From Ambrosia x helenae (taxonomy: Eukaryota; Streptophyta; Magnoliopsida; Asterales; Asteraceae), in contig CM061224.1 in NCBI GenBank assembly GCA_030844895.1, positions 71,804,567 through 71,868,566 on the forward strand: DNA of 64,000 bases, given 5' to 3'. The position numbers were made by a program, and so were the translations under genes. Under the pieces are notes generated by a model that was given only the letters and a program-made list of their open reading frames with translations, was not told the origin of the DNA and ran no database searches. This document shows, piece by piece, positions 44,797 through 55,110 of this stretch; the stretch's first letter is position 1, and every line of letters starts with the position of its first letter.

Positions 44797-47700
44797 CTAT
44801 TCCTCGCCAGACTCCCCAAAATCCACCAACTGTTCTTCAACATCCTCCGGGCGCGTCCCAGACGGACCTTCACCACCACCCGCTGGCTGCTTCCCTTTCT
44901 GCTGCGCCTCCGCACCCAAACGGTCGGATTCTTCTATAAAGTAACGGAGGGCGCCAGCTGGATCAGCATACTGATTACAGTCTGCAACCGTCTTCAGTAT
45001 GGGGAACTCGACCTGCTCAAACTTCAGAAGCTCAGCTTCATACTCCTTCTCCCTGGGTTTACCATCATGCGCACCCTCAGAAATGCACCCTCCATTCAGC
45101 GCATGGTAAAACCCAGTGTCGAATCCCTCGGCCTCCCCAGCAGCGCGCGCAGCAGCAGCGATAGCAGCAACCTGATCACCGAGATTGGGCTCGTTCCAGA
45201 ACCGCTTGAAAATCTGCATAAAAACAAGGATTAGAAAGGGAATACACTAAGGACAGTAGGAAGGAGAGAAAAGTACTTACACCGGCGATACCCTCGGTCA
45301 TCACCCAGCGGATGGACTCTTGGGACTTCTCCTGCGCAACAGTGGCCTCATCCAAGAGAGCCTTGGCATTTTCAGCCTCTGTCTGCGACACGGTCAGGGA
45401 TTCCTCCAACGAAGCCCGCTCCTCCATCAACGCCGCCCTCTCCTTCACCCACGCTTCTTTCTCACCCGCCAACTCGGAAAGCTGAGAAGAGGCACCAACA
45501 AGTTCATCATCTTTGTTGCGCAGATCGGACCGAAGACCCGCCACCACGGAGTCCTTATCAGCCAAAACCTTGGCATGGCCCTCCGCGGTGTCCCGAAGTT
45601 TCGCGTTCTCATTCTTCAGGGTCTGGATCTGATCCTTCAGCTTCATAGTCTCCTGGTTGGTCACTTGACATGCATCGACCCACCGCTGATGAGCCAACGC
45701 ATGCTCCTTCTCCAGCTCCTTCACCCGGTCCTCAGCTTTATAGGCCCTATCACGGTACCTATCTACCTCCGACTTCATTTTCTCCTCCCTCTGCGCCTGG
45801 CTAGCCCGCCGAGCATTGAACTCCGCGATATCCCGGGCATACTCTTGATCACGCCGCTTTAAAGATTCAATAGCGGCAACTTGGAGCGCCTGCCCAACAC
45901 AGATATCGGTGATCAACTGCGACCGGGGCAGGCTATCTTGATACTCCCTTTCCTTGGGAGGAACAACTTCAGAAACGAACTCCTCGGCCGTTAGAGGGTT
46001 GGCAAAGCGGGAGTTCTCCCGGATACTCCAGTGCGGGCGCCAAATCACATCGCCCGCGAAGTAACCCGGGTCACTCCGGTCCACACTTGACCTCCCACCA
46101 GTAGGTCCACCAACACCACCCCCAGGAGAACCACCAGAAAGCGCCTGAAGACCGGCGAGCCTGGCGGCCTCCTCCTCCGCCCTAGCCTTGGCGGCCGCCT
46201 CCTCAGCCCTGGCTTCAGCCTCAGCTTTTTCCTTCTCCAGACGCAGCTTTTCAGCTGCCACTCTTTCCTCCTCAGCTTTCCTAGCCGCTTCTTCCAGACG
46301 TAGCTTCTCAGCTGCTACCCTCCCCTCCTCCTTGGCAGCAGCTTCATTGGCCCGCTTCTCGGCCTCAGCTGCCTCTCTCTCCGCACGAGCCTTCGCATCC
46401 TCCTCCTCCCGCCTTTTCCTGGCAACCTCCGTCTCACTTGGCTCAGAGGCAGAGCCGGAAGCTCGCGGAGAAACAACTGCAAGAAAAAACAGCACTTAGG
46501 AAAATATCAAAAAAGCAAAAACCAACAAAGAGGCGGAATACCACTTACTAGTTACTTTCTTCAACGTCTTCTGGATTAGAGGACGACGCTCGGGCGGAGG
46601 ACTAATCTCCATAGCAAACGGTGCGGGACCTGCTCCGCTAGACTTGGAGGATGCAGCTTTCCCGCCAGAAACTTTGCCCAACTTCCGCTTCTTTTTCAGC
46701 GGACTGACCGCCGAATCATCTTCAGGGGCGGAAGAGGACGATTCTGCACGTCTCTCACGTTGACCAAAGAGAGGCCCTTCACCACCTGCACTCAAAGGCG
46801 CAGACTTAGCTTGGGACAACACCTTATGCTTATGAAAGCGGGGCACGCTCTTCTTACGACCACGCGGAGGCACTGGATCCACCATCTCTACAGAAGATCC
46901 AGTGGATTCCTCATCAGAGGAAACGACAAAACAAGGGTCTACCCCCGCATGAGGAACAGAAGATAAAGGGTCAGGGTTTATAGGATGCTCACGTGAAAAA
47001 AGAAGGACGGTTGGCTTGAACTCCAGATATGGAAAATAAAATCGACCCACCATCTCGTCAATCACGGACATCCTACCCCCCGCAGGATCTCTCCACTCTA
47101 ACGGGGCCTTGTCCCTCAGCAAAAAGGCATCAAACTTCGACATCCCTGAGCCAAAAAAGACAAATCAGTTACTGGGCATCAAAAGACAAAACGGTTAAAA
47201 GACTCATAAAAAGCTTACCAAGGGTTGTAATCACCGGCTCTTTCCCTTGAACGATCTGCACCCTGCTCATACCCAGTAAAGCCAACATGGCCTCAGAACA
47301 CATACCCGTATCAAACGGGGAAGCACGGGCCACCAGCTCTTTAAACCACTCCTGGTCTCGGAAACCCTCCATCACAGGGTGATCACCCACCCTTTGACGC
47401 TCAGCAACAACTTTCCACGGCATGTCCACCGGAATCACCCCCCTCTTGACATAGAAAAATTTCTCTTTCCAGTCATGGAGGGACTTCGGAGCAGTGGTCC
47501 CACAGGGAGGGACTTGAGGACGAGGGACAAAGTTGAACCAGGAACCCTCCATGTTCAACAAATAAAAGACATTGAACCGTTCGAACGACGGTTCAATATC
47601 CAAAGCACGGCAACAAGCTTCAAAATGCACCAGACGAAGCATCCCAAACCCACTGACCTGGGTAACATGGACGCCATATTTCACCAAGGTATCCACCTGG

Positions 47701-47954
47701 AACTTGGTGGCAGGTAGCCGAAACCCACATAGGGCAAGGTGAGCCCCGTACAGACTCATCTTCCCGGGGGGAGGAGCCAAAGCAGTGCCTTTGTTTGACG
47801 GCAACTCCACCTCCCACGACGGATCGAACTCCATTGCCTTGACGAATTTGGCAAAACTCTTCTCACCCCATTTACAGGTGGTGTTGTGAATCAACTTCTT
47901 GGACTTCTCGGTGGCCTTACCAGGGTTACCACCAACGTCGGAACCCTCAGACAT
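44797..47954 (-). CDS. Antisense spliced gene of the Tat element (putative gypsy-type transposon domain, coiled coil)
   Basis: Four exons are proposed on the minus strand: 47219-47954, 46549-47145, 45281-46476 and 44797-45213. All three introns are GT-AG (GTAAGC...GGCTCAG; GTAAGT...TTGCAG; GTAAGT...ATGCAG), and the lengths sum to 2946 bp, one open frame of 981 codons. Exon 1 has LYGAHLALCGFRLPATKFQV and FNVFYLLNMEGSWFNF, which I recognise as the 'putative gypsy type transposon' domain found in antisense ORFs of this lineage. Exon 2 is Ser/Lys-rich with a basic stretch (KKKRKLGK). Exon 3 is a long Ala/Glu/Lys coiled coil (repeated AAEKLRLE). Exon 4 is acidic. A TATAAATA lies about 150 bp upstream of the ATG (48103-48110). 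Function unknown. Confidence 0.75.
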
Positions 47955-48558
47955 AATGCAAAATATATGTCAAAAAGAAAAAGGAAATTTTTTCCAAGGA
48001 TGACCGGAAAACTTGAAGATTAACCGGAGAAGATGAGAGAAATAGAGAAGAGAATTGTGAGACGAAAGAAGGATAAGAAGGAATTCAAAAAACCTCCTCG
48101 GGTATTTATACCCATCGCATTTAATGCGATAGAAACAGCTGGCAGATGACCCTTCATCTTGCCAGGAAAGGACACATCTGGACGCAACACGTGGCATAAA
48201 AGCTGGATGAGCAGTTACTCGTCAGCACGTGAGGACACGCATCTGCCCAAAAGGACGACTTCTCACCTGCCCAACGTCAGCAATCAGGCTGACAGGCTGC
48301 ACCACTCGCGCGCGTGTACGGCCACTCGCCTGACACACGATTGATAACTCCCCACCCACGTGCTGACGTGACTGACAACTGTGCAGACATCCTTTCTGCA
48401 CTCTGACACGTCCACCAAACCGCCTCACCTTCCCAAGCACGTTTCCTAAATACAAGGAGACCCTTCAAAATTCAAAAATTAATTAAAGGTAACGTACTTA
48501 GTACACCAATTAATACCAAGCCATTATGACTGCCACGTCATCTTCTGCCGCTGGCCCA
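47955..48558. other. Upstream region of the antisense gene
   Basis: This holds the leader and promoter area of the antisense gene, including the TATA box. GC-richer DNA with several ACGT cores (CACGTG-like text at 48187, 48226, 48357) lies further out. No other coding region is seen. Confidence 0.5.
48103..48110 (-). promoter_or_regulatory. TATA box for the antisense gene
   Basis: Minus-strand TATAAATA lies 149-156 bp upstream of the start codon at 47954. It is the only clear TATA motif in the interval and would give the antisense gene its own promoter, independent of the LTRs. Confidence 0.5.
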
Positions 48559-49292
48559 GTGCCACGTCACCACTTGGCGATGGGTTGACGTAAAATCCAA
48601 AGGACGTTCTCCGCCAGATTTTACCTTTTCACACCCTAGGTGCCACGTCACCACTGGGCGATGGGTTGACGTAAAATCCAAAGGACGTTCTCCGCCAGAT
48701 TTTACCTTTTCACACCCTAGGTGCCACGTCACCACTTGGCGATGGGTTGACGTAAAATCCAAAGGACATTCTCCGCCGGATTTTACCTTTTCACACACCC
48801 TAAGTGCCACGTCATCACTTGGCGATGGGTTGACGTAAAATCCAAAGGACGTTCTCCGCCGGATTTTACCTTTTCACACCCTAAGTGCCACGTCATCACT
48901 TGGCGATGGGTTGACGTAAAATCCAAAGGACGTTCTCCGCCGGATTTTACCTTTTCACACCCTAAGTGCCACGTCATCACTTGGCGATGGGTTGACGTAA
49001 AATCCAAAGGACGTTCTCCGCCGGATTTTACCTTTTCACACCCTAAGTGCCACGTCCTCACTTGGCGATGGGTTGACGTAAAATCCAAAAGACGTTCTCC
49101 GCCGGATTTTACCTTTTAAACACCCTAAGTGCCACGTCATCACTTGGCGATGGGTTGACGTAAAATCCAAAAGACGTTCTCCGCCGGATTTTACCTTTTA
49201 AACACCCTAAGTGCCACGTCATCACTTGGCGATGGGTTGACGTAAAATCCAAAAGACGTTGTCCGCCGGATTTTACTTTTTAAACATCCTAA
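48559..49292. repeat. Tandem repeat of about 81 bp, about nine copies
   Basis: Each unit starts GTGCCACGTCATCACTTGGC. It holds the palindromic pair GTAAAATCC...GGATTTTAC, with TTGACGT and GGACGTTCTCCGCC between or beside the arms. Copies begin at about 48559, 48640, 48721, 48804, 48886, 48967, 49048, 49130 and 49211. Early copies differ from late ones by shared variants (CCAGATTTT versus CCGGATTTT), so the array grew stepwise. It lies between the antisense gene and the 3' LTR. Confidence 0.92.
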
Positions 49293-49501
49293 AAGGCAAC
49301 TGCTTTACAAAAGAGCCATGTACAAAGATAATGGGACGCCAATATCTTTTCACATGACACAAGAGTTGCAACGCGCACTCTTTCGCTCAAAATAAAGCAG
49401 TTCCCCCATCACAACAAAAGGGAGTACAAAGGACAAATTTTAGTCCAGCGCCCCACCAGCCCTCTAAGCAAGAACAGGAGACACCCTGGACTTGGGGGAC
49501 T
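49293..49501 (+). promoter_or_regulatory. 3' internal region with polypurine tract
   Basis: This non-coding stretch ends in CTTGGGGGACT immediately before the 3' LTR, consistent with the polypurine primer for plus-strand synthesis. Confidence 0.65.
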
Positions 49502-50269
49502 TGAAGGGGTAGGGTACCGCTTTCAGGCGCACCCTACCCGCCATACAAAAAAGCCTCCACTGGAAGTTCTAACACCCGCGGGAAGAATCACTTCCAGGAG
49601 CACCACAGCGCCAAAGGCGCAGGGTCACCAGTTGGCAACACCCAAAGACATTCCCCTTGGACACCAACTTGCTTCCTCCCGTCAGATGTCAGCTGACAAG
49701 TGGTCAGCCGTCTGACATCTGACGCCCCTGCACACCATCCACAGCACGCCACGTGTGTGGTGGACGAAGAACCTCCCAACCTGCCAACCACGAGGTGACA
49801 CGTGGTCCAATCAGAAGAAGCCCTCCCCAACTTGGATCACTTTATCTAACCAAGGGTTAGGATCCAACTAAGGGGGCCTACCAACCAACCGGCCCGGTCC
49901 CCAGGCCCGGCCCATTAAGGGATGAATGGGCTCCAGAATCCTCGGCCCATGCATCTCCTATAAAAGGAGGACTCGACCTCCTTTCTCTCCACGTTGAATA
50001 CCAGCCAAGAAGAACGAACACACTTGTATTTCCACTTGTATCGTTATTCATACTATTCATTAATAGAGATCATCTTTCACAGTGGACGTAGATCTTACAA
50101 GATCGAACCACTTATATCTTTGTCTATCGTGTATGATTGTTTGCCATTCGTGTGTACAACCATAGACCAACCATTGTTGTGAGCTAAGGATTATACCCTG
50201 CTGCGAACACGAGTCGTTACCTCAAATACTATCCTACACCTAACCCCTTTTATACTCGTTGTTTCTTCA
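49502..50269 (+). repeat. Tat element, 3' LTR
   Basis: At 768 bp it appears identical to 38283-39050, with the same hairpin and a TATA box at 49959-49966. It is followed by the ATATT duplication. Confidence 0.92.
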
Positions 50270-50274
50270 ATATT

Positions 50275-50953
50275 GTAACCGTATGTTCAATGGAAATCAA
50301 TTAGTTTAATATCTTACATTTTCTTTTATGTATAGTACTGGGCACTTGCTATCATTTTTGTAAGACTATATAAATAGACCATATACCTTGTTCGAATCAT
50401 GAATGAAATATGAACTAGTCTTGAAGATTAGTGTTTGGGTACAAAGGACCAAAATCCCAAGAACGGTGAGAAGCATTAAGAATTGATATGTAGACATCGT
50501 TTTTTAGACTTAGTGATGATGTGTTGGCTACAAAAACACCAAACATAACAATTAAAAATATAAAACAATGTATTCAAGGCTTAAAACTTAAAACACCATG
50601 CCAAAAAAGTTAAGAAGTGTATAGTGTTAACTATTAAGCGGCGTGTTTTATCTGTGTTGTAAATTCCATAGCTATAGTACTTTGCATTGTGTTTAAATTG
50701 TCATGTTTAGTGTTTTTTGAGGTAAAATAACCCAAAAAAATCATGCCTATGTTCAAAACATAGATGTTTAAATGTCAATTCTTAATCTTTTTTTTTTTTC
50801 ACCCTTTTTAGGATTTTCATCCGTTGTAGCCTAGCTATCTCCCTTCAAAATTCTTCTATCTTCTCTCTATTTTCTTTATGACAATTGAATATGTTCAGTA
50901 TGTATCATTGTACCGGTATCATTAGTGATAGTACATGTACAATACTGGTACTC
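50275..50953 (+). mobile_element. LTR-retroelement relic
   Basis: The text GACTATATAAATAGACC, GAATCATGAATGAAATATGAA (50360-50420) and the TTCTTC-rich segment at 50840-50880 match 37260-37390. Here they are separated by about 400 bp of extra DNA (about 50427-50835) that is AT-rich with AAAACACC/GTGTTTT text like the MULE region. No coding sequence remains. Confidence 0.45.
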
Positions 50954-50961
50954 AATACAGT

Positions 50962-51269
50962 CAGGGCCGTCTTCAAGAACGCTAAAAAAAATTTGGGTCT
51001 CGGGCGAAAAAAAATTTAGGCTCAAAATTTTGTAAAGAGGAATGAATTTAAAAAAAAAAAAATTGAATATGGTCCTAGAGGCAAGACTTGAACTTGAGAC
51101 CTCTACATTAAATTTGCACGGTTTTTTCAACTCCACTAACAAGACTTTTATGTATAAAATACAAATATATATCCTAAATATAGAATTTAATATATATATA
51201 TTTATATTCTTAAAAAAAGTTCGGGCCCTGAAGCGGTGACCACCCAGCCCATGCTCAGGGCCGGCCCTG
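50962..51269. mobile_element. hAT-type MITE, 308 bp
   Basis: It is bounded by an exact 8-bp duplication AATACAGT (50954-50961 and 51270-51277). Its ends are inverted: CAGGGCCG at the left, CGGCCCTG at the right. It is non-coding. The 8-bp duplication and the CAGGG-type end fit the hAT superfamily. Confidence 0.85.
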
Positions 51270-51277
51270 AATACAGT

Positions 51278-51961
51278 CTATAATATCAAAAAAAAAAACT
51301 TTGTATCTAACACGACATCATTTAGAAATAATTTACACTGAAACGTCAGTTGAGTTAAAAAACACACAACCTTGTATCTTTTTTAAATGGTAACACATGC
51401 TGGTTGTTAGAGAAAAACCGACACTCGAATGCTCGATATACTCTATGATACTAAAAAAAAAAAAAATACTCCATTTCCTACACTACATTATTTTCAACAA
51501 AATTACACCTAATCGTCTTGAAAAAAAAAAGCCCTGTATTCAATTTTTTTTTTTTTTTTAATTTGTAACACAAGTGACTGGTTATATATTGGGTTAAATA
51601 ATACACATTTGTTTGCTTTTCACTTTGATTTTTTAAATTACATAACATCACATTGAGACCCAGGATTCAATAACCATTGAAATATAATATACAAAATACT
51701 TAATCAAAGTTTAAAAAAAAAAAAAAAAAAACTCGATACTCGTTTGTTTGCTTTTCTCTTTGTTTTCCCAACGCAACAAACTTTGCCATAAACATAATTA
51801 TAGCAGCAATGATCAAGTTTATAAAAGATAATAGGCTCACATCCAATCTAAGTTACTTCTTATTTAGGAGGCTAAGGCCCCGTTAATCAGTTTCCAACAC
51901 AACATTAATAGCAGCTAACAAACAGATATGCAACTAGGCGGTTTAGTCCGATACATGGCGT
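51278..51961. other. AT-rich 3' flank of the SPL gene
   Basis: It contains long A- and T-runs and two loosely similar segments with AAAAACTCGATACTC / ACACTCGAATGCTCGATA text. The 3' UTR of the SPL gene is at its right edge. No gene is seen. Confidence 0.5.
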
Positions 51962-54610
51962 TTAAAGCGACCAGTTAATATGGTCAACAGACGAACCATA
52001 CCGCTTTCCGCCCTGTGGACTGAGACCAATCTCATCAGAGTAGCCAGACTCCGGGATTTGACCCAAACACAAATGGGTTTGATCAGTATCATAACCCCAA
52101 CCCGTTAACTGACCCTGAATCATGGTCCCACCAGCATGGGGATTGACATGGTACTCATGGGTCAACGGCTGGGTTCTTGAAGCTGATGAGTGATTTGACA
52201 GAAGAGAGTGAGAGTGGTTGGAGCCTTGAACTCTGTTATAACATTGTTCAGTTCCAGGAGGGGCGTTTGGATTGACGTAAGGTGGCAGGGTGTCCAAGTT
52301 GCCCCACCATGGAAGTGTCGGCAGTTTTTCAGTTGCGTTAGGCCAGTGAATCCTTGCTCTTGAGGATGATGAAAAGTCCATTGGAAATCCTCCAGAATTG
52401 CCATTGTTTTCTGTCATAAAAAACCGAATAAATTAGCAGGTTTGACTTTTTTGGTCAACAGACTATGTTTTCGTTTTCAAAATAGTGTGGAAATATTAAA
52501 CTCAGATGGAAAATATTGACATGTAGAGGAATGAGGTTGACCTCAAAATAGAAAAGTAAAAAAAATAAATACCACTCTTTTTATTTATTTATTTTTTTTG
52601 GCTCAATTCGTTTCACTAAACTGCATAGTTATTTTGAGGCCAACTATGTCATGAACTTTCGAAAATTTGAAGAGGTGAAAACTACTTTAATTCGACTGTT
52701 AAACAGTGAGTTTAGTTTCTGCAAGTTACATAACTAGAGATACAACTTTCAAACCCATGCTGAAAATCAATTATTGCACAATAACATACGAAATTTGAGC
52801 TATGTAGAGCGTAAATAAGAAAAAAATGGTGCAACTTTAGTAAACAATAGCATGTTAACCACATAGTTCAACTTTTGAGGTCAATAATCAATGTTTAACC
52901 TCAAAATAACAAGACATTTCAGCAAAATTATTGACTTTCAAATGTCAAACAACTACACATTTTATTTTAATTTATCTATATTAACTTTTAAAGTTTGAAG
53001 AGAAAAACAGTTAAAAACTACATTAGCCCCATAGCATATCTTTACGGGTCAAGTTTAAAAAATTACTAATTATGTAACGATCAAGCCATTTGAAAGTTGC
53101 TTAACAAGTTATCATATGTTTTTCAATTTTAAATTGATTTATTATTTAAACAAACAATAAATTATTATAATAGTGTAGGTACTATAATCATAAAATTCAA
53201 AACAGATGAACAAAAGTTGTTGGTAGATCAAGCCATAAAAAAGTAGTTATTTTGAGCCGTTACCAAATTGGTAAATAAAAGCAATAATTATATATTAATT
53301 AATGCTATTGATAACCAACCAAAAATAGAAGAGGGGAGACTTCCATAGTGGGCAGATAGTAAAGTTCTGGATGTTGGCTTCCTTCTCCGTTGGTTGTGCC
53401 CTGCTAACCGTCTGCGGCAGCTTCTTTTCCCCTGATCAAACTCAGGCAACTGATGGAACCTGTAAAGAAACATCACATGATTAACAGAACTTATACAGAC
53501 CAATATCCATTCTCAGGGGCGCTTGGTTTTAAAAAGTGCGTATGAGACGTGAGGCGATCTAGATAATGCCTTAGGTTGCGCCTCATGCACTTAGGGTCAG
53601 TGCACAAAATTATGAAAAGTAACTTGATAGAAAGGCTGATATGTAAAAAGACGCGAATAGTATGTTTTAGCATACATATATAGAAAATTTTATGTATGTT
53701 TTAGCAACTTATGGTGGTGTTACAAAATAGTATGTATGTTTTACCAATATCCATTCGGATGGGCACTGGGTTTTAAAAGTGTGCATGAGACGCAAGGCTA
53801 TCCGGAAACATCCCAGGTCTTGAGGCCACGCCTGACGCCTAATGCACATATGGGTCAAAAATGGTCAAGTTTAGTTGAAATTAAGGTCTGTCCATCCGAG
53901 GAATATAGATCAAATATACGAAGAAATTATGAAAAGTTAACATGTTAAAAAGACCAATATGTAATAGATGTGAGAGACAACTGTCTTATGGTCATACATA
54001 AAAGCAAAGCTTATTTGGTTTTTCGACTTTTCGCGTATGAATAATATGTCTTAGCATATGCATATAGAAAGAAAGGGGTTGGCTAAACATACATTACTGA
54101 ATGCAACCCCACTATCGATTTAACTTTTTTTTAAAGCTTATACCGTATGGACGTAGCATACGAACAACGCCCTTTTATACGGCCCGTATAAAATGTAGCA
54201 TATGAATGTCCCCGTACCCCCTTTTGTGACGCCCGTGTATTTGCTATGTACGGGTACATTCAGTAAAAATGCAAAATGCATCGAAATACATATGCAAGTC
54301 TATAACCACAGTAAAGATTACAATAAAGAATATATTAATCTACATAAACCTGAAAGACCCAAAACAAATATATGTGTGTGTGAGAGAGTTGACTATAAGT
54401 TGACCTGCTACACTGCTGGCAAAACCTTTGGTGAAGCCCATTAACAACAACCATAGCAGTTTTAGAATGATGAACACACACTTTATGCCTTGAATAATAT
54501 GCCTTAGCCTCACTTAAATCCATATTACACCCCTCCACTTGACACCTTGGTGGCTGCACTTGCGTACCAACTTTGACCATCTTTGACTCTGATGACCCAC
54601 CCATCTCCAT
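51962..54610 (-). CDS. SBP-box transcription factor, SPL9/SPL15-like
   Basis: Three exons, 54405-54610, 53320-53459 and 51962-52410, join with GT-AG introns in one frame of 264 aa. The SBP domain spans residues 21-98: RCQVEGCNMDLSEAKAYYS, RHKVCVHHSK, RFCQQCSR | FHQLPEFDQGKRSC and the nuclear signal RRRLAGHNQRRRK. Both zinc-finger ligand sets are present, and intron 1 falls at the usual QQCSR/FH site. The C-terminal HSLLSN (miR156 site) and the last residues NWSL place it near SPL9/SPL15 rather than SPL8. The N-terminus before the SBP domain is only about 20 residues, much shorter than Arabidopsis SPL9. Family role: GTAC-binding regulator of phase change and leaf/flower timing, repressed by miR156. 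It looks intact. Confidence 0.9.
52196..52215 (-). promoter_or_regulatory. miR156 target site in SPL exon 3
   Basis: The plus strand reads TGACAGAAGAGAGTGAG then AGT. The first 17 bases equal the miR156 sequence, so the transcript pairs perfectly with miR156 positions 1-17 and mismatches at 18-20. It encodes SHSLLS where other SPLs have ALSLLS. Confidence 0.8.
53460..54404 (-). other. SPL gene intron 1 with a duplicated segment
   Basis: This intron holds two related copies of a segment of a few hundred bp, about 53505-53700 and 53742-54070. Each begins CCAATATCCATTC and contains GGTTTTAAAA..GTG and later TATGTCTTAGCATA-type text. No coding exon lies inside. Confidence 0.6.
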
Positions 54611-55110
54611 GCTTCTTCTGGCACCTGCTCTCAGTTATTATTATTATTATCTTTTGTGGGACCCATTGGAACAACTGTAAAGGTTTCAAACGTTGATCAT
54701 TCTACAGCTAAAAAGAAGAAGAAAGATGAGAGCAAGTACAGGTGTTTGACAAGCAATGGGCAGACATAGATGGGTTGAGACTTGTACTTTGTGCAGATTT
54801 TGTTGTACCTTGAACTCTGAACTGAAAGAGGAAGATATGTGGGAGTTGTGAAGAGGTTTACAATAGTGTAATTATGGGCACTGTTTTCTGTTGTAAACAA
54901 ACTATTTTTTCTTCTTCATTCACTGTTTGGTTTTCCCTTTCCTCTTTGGGAGTATCAACTATCAAACCAATGATGGGACTGTTTTTTTATATAACCGGCA
55001 ATTACAACTTTCTCCTTTATGCTTGGAAAGCTGATGGGTGGGAAGAATGCTTATACTATCCCCGTTTAACTTTTTGTTTAAATAAATAATAATATCTTTT
55101 TTCTCACTTA
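54611..55110 (-). promoter_or_regulatory. SPL gene leader and promoter region
   Basis: The region upstream of the SPL start has a TTA-rich microsatellite (54636-54649) and A/G-rich leader text. A decayed duplicate of 54527-54990 is at 57205-57590, which helps delimit the transcribed leader. A definite TATA box was not identified. Confidence 0.45.

Larger units (their letters stand above)
38283..50269 (+). mobile_element. Complete Ty3 retrotransposon, Tat lineage, apparently young
   Basis: This 11,987-bp element has two 768-bp LTRs (38283-39050 and 49502-50269) in which I see no differences, and a 5-bp ATATT duplication. A TGGCGCC primer-site-like motif follows the 5' LTR (39052), and a purine tract (CTTGGGGGACT) precedes the 3' LTR. 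Order: gag, in-frame TGA, protease-RT-RNase H-second RNase H-integrase, an antisense spliced gene, a tandem-repeat block, LTR. The DGGS protease, the extra archaeal-type RNase H and the antisense reading frame between pol and LTR point to the Tat group. Only the gag/pol stop interrupts the sense frame, so it could be recently active. Confidence 0.93.

Noticed and set aside
45320..45862. Open frame of 180 codons on the plus strand
   Set aside because: It is the reverse of the coiled-coil exon of the antisense gene; low-complexity coding DNA often leaves long open frames on its complement.
48538..49088. Minus-strand ORFs with repeated CEKVKSGGERPLDFTSTHRQV
   Set aside because: They are translations of the 81-bp tandem repeat, whose length is a multiple of three; this gives a repetitive ORF by chance.
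48559..49292. Possible CRISPR-like array
   Set aside because: The units are contiguous with no unique spacers, and this is plant DNA.
37240..50953. Treating the related LTR relics at 37240 and 50360 as the two LTRs of one element around the Tat insertion
   Set aside because: Both relics are followed by primer-site-like text, which marks the same (5') side of an LTR element; they look like two separate copies rather than a pair.
51962..54610. Assignment of the SBP gene to the SPL8 clade
   Set aside because: SPL8-type genes lack the miR156 site and the NWSL end; both are present here.
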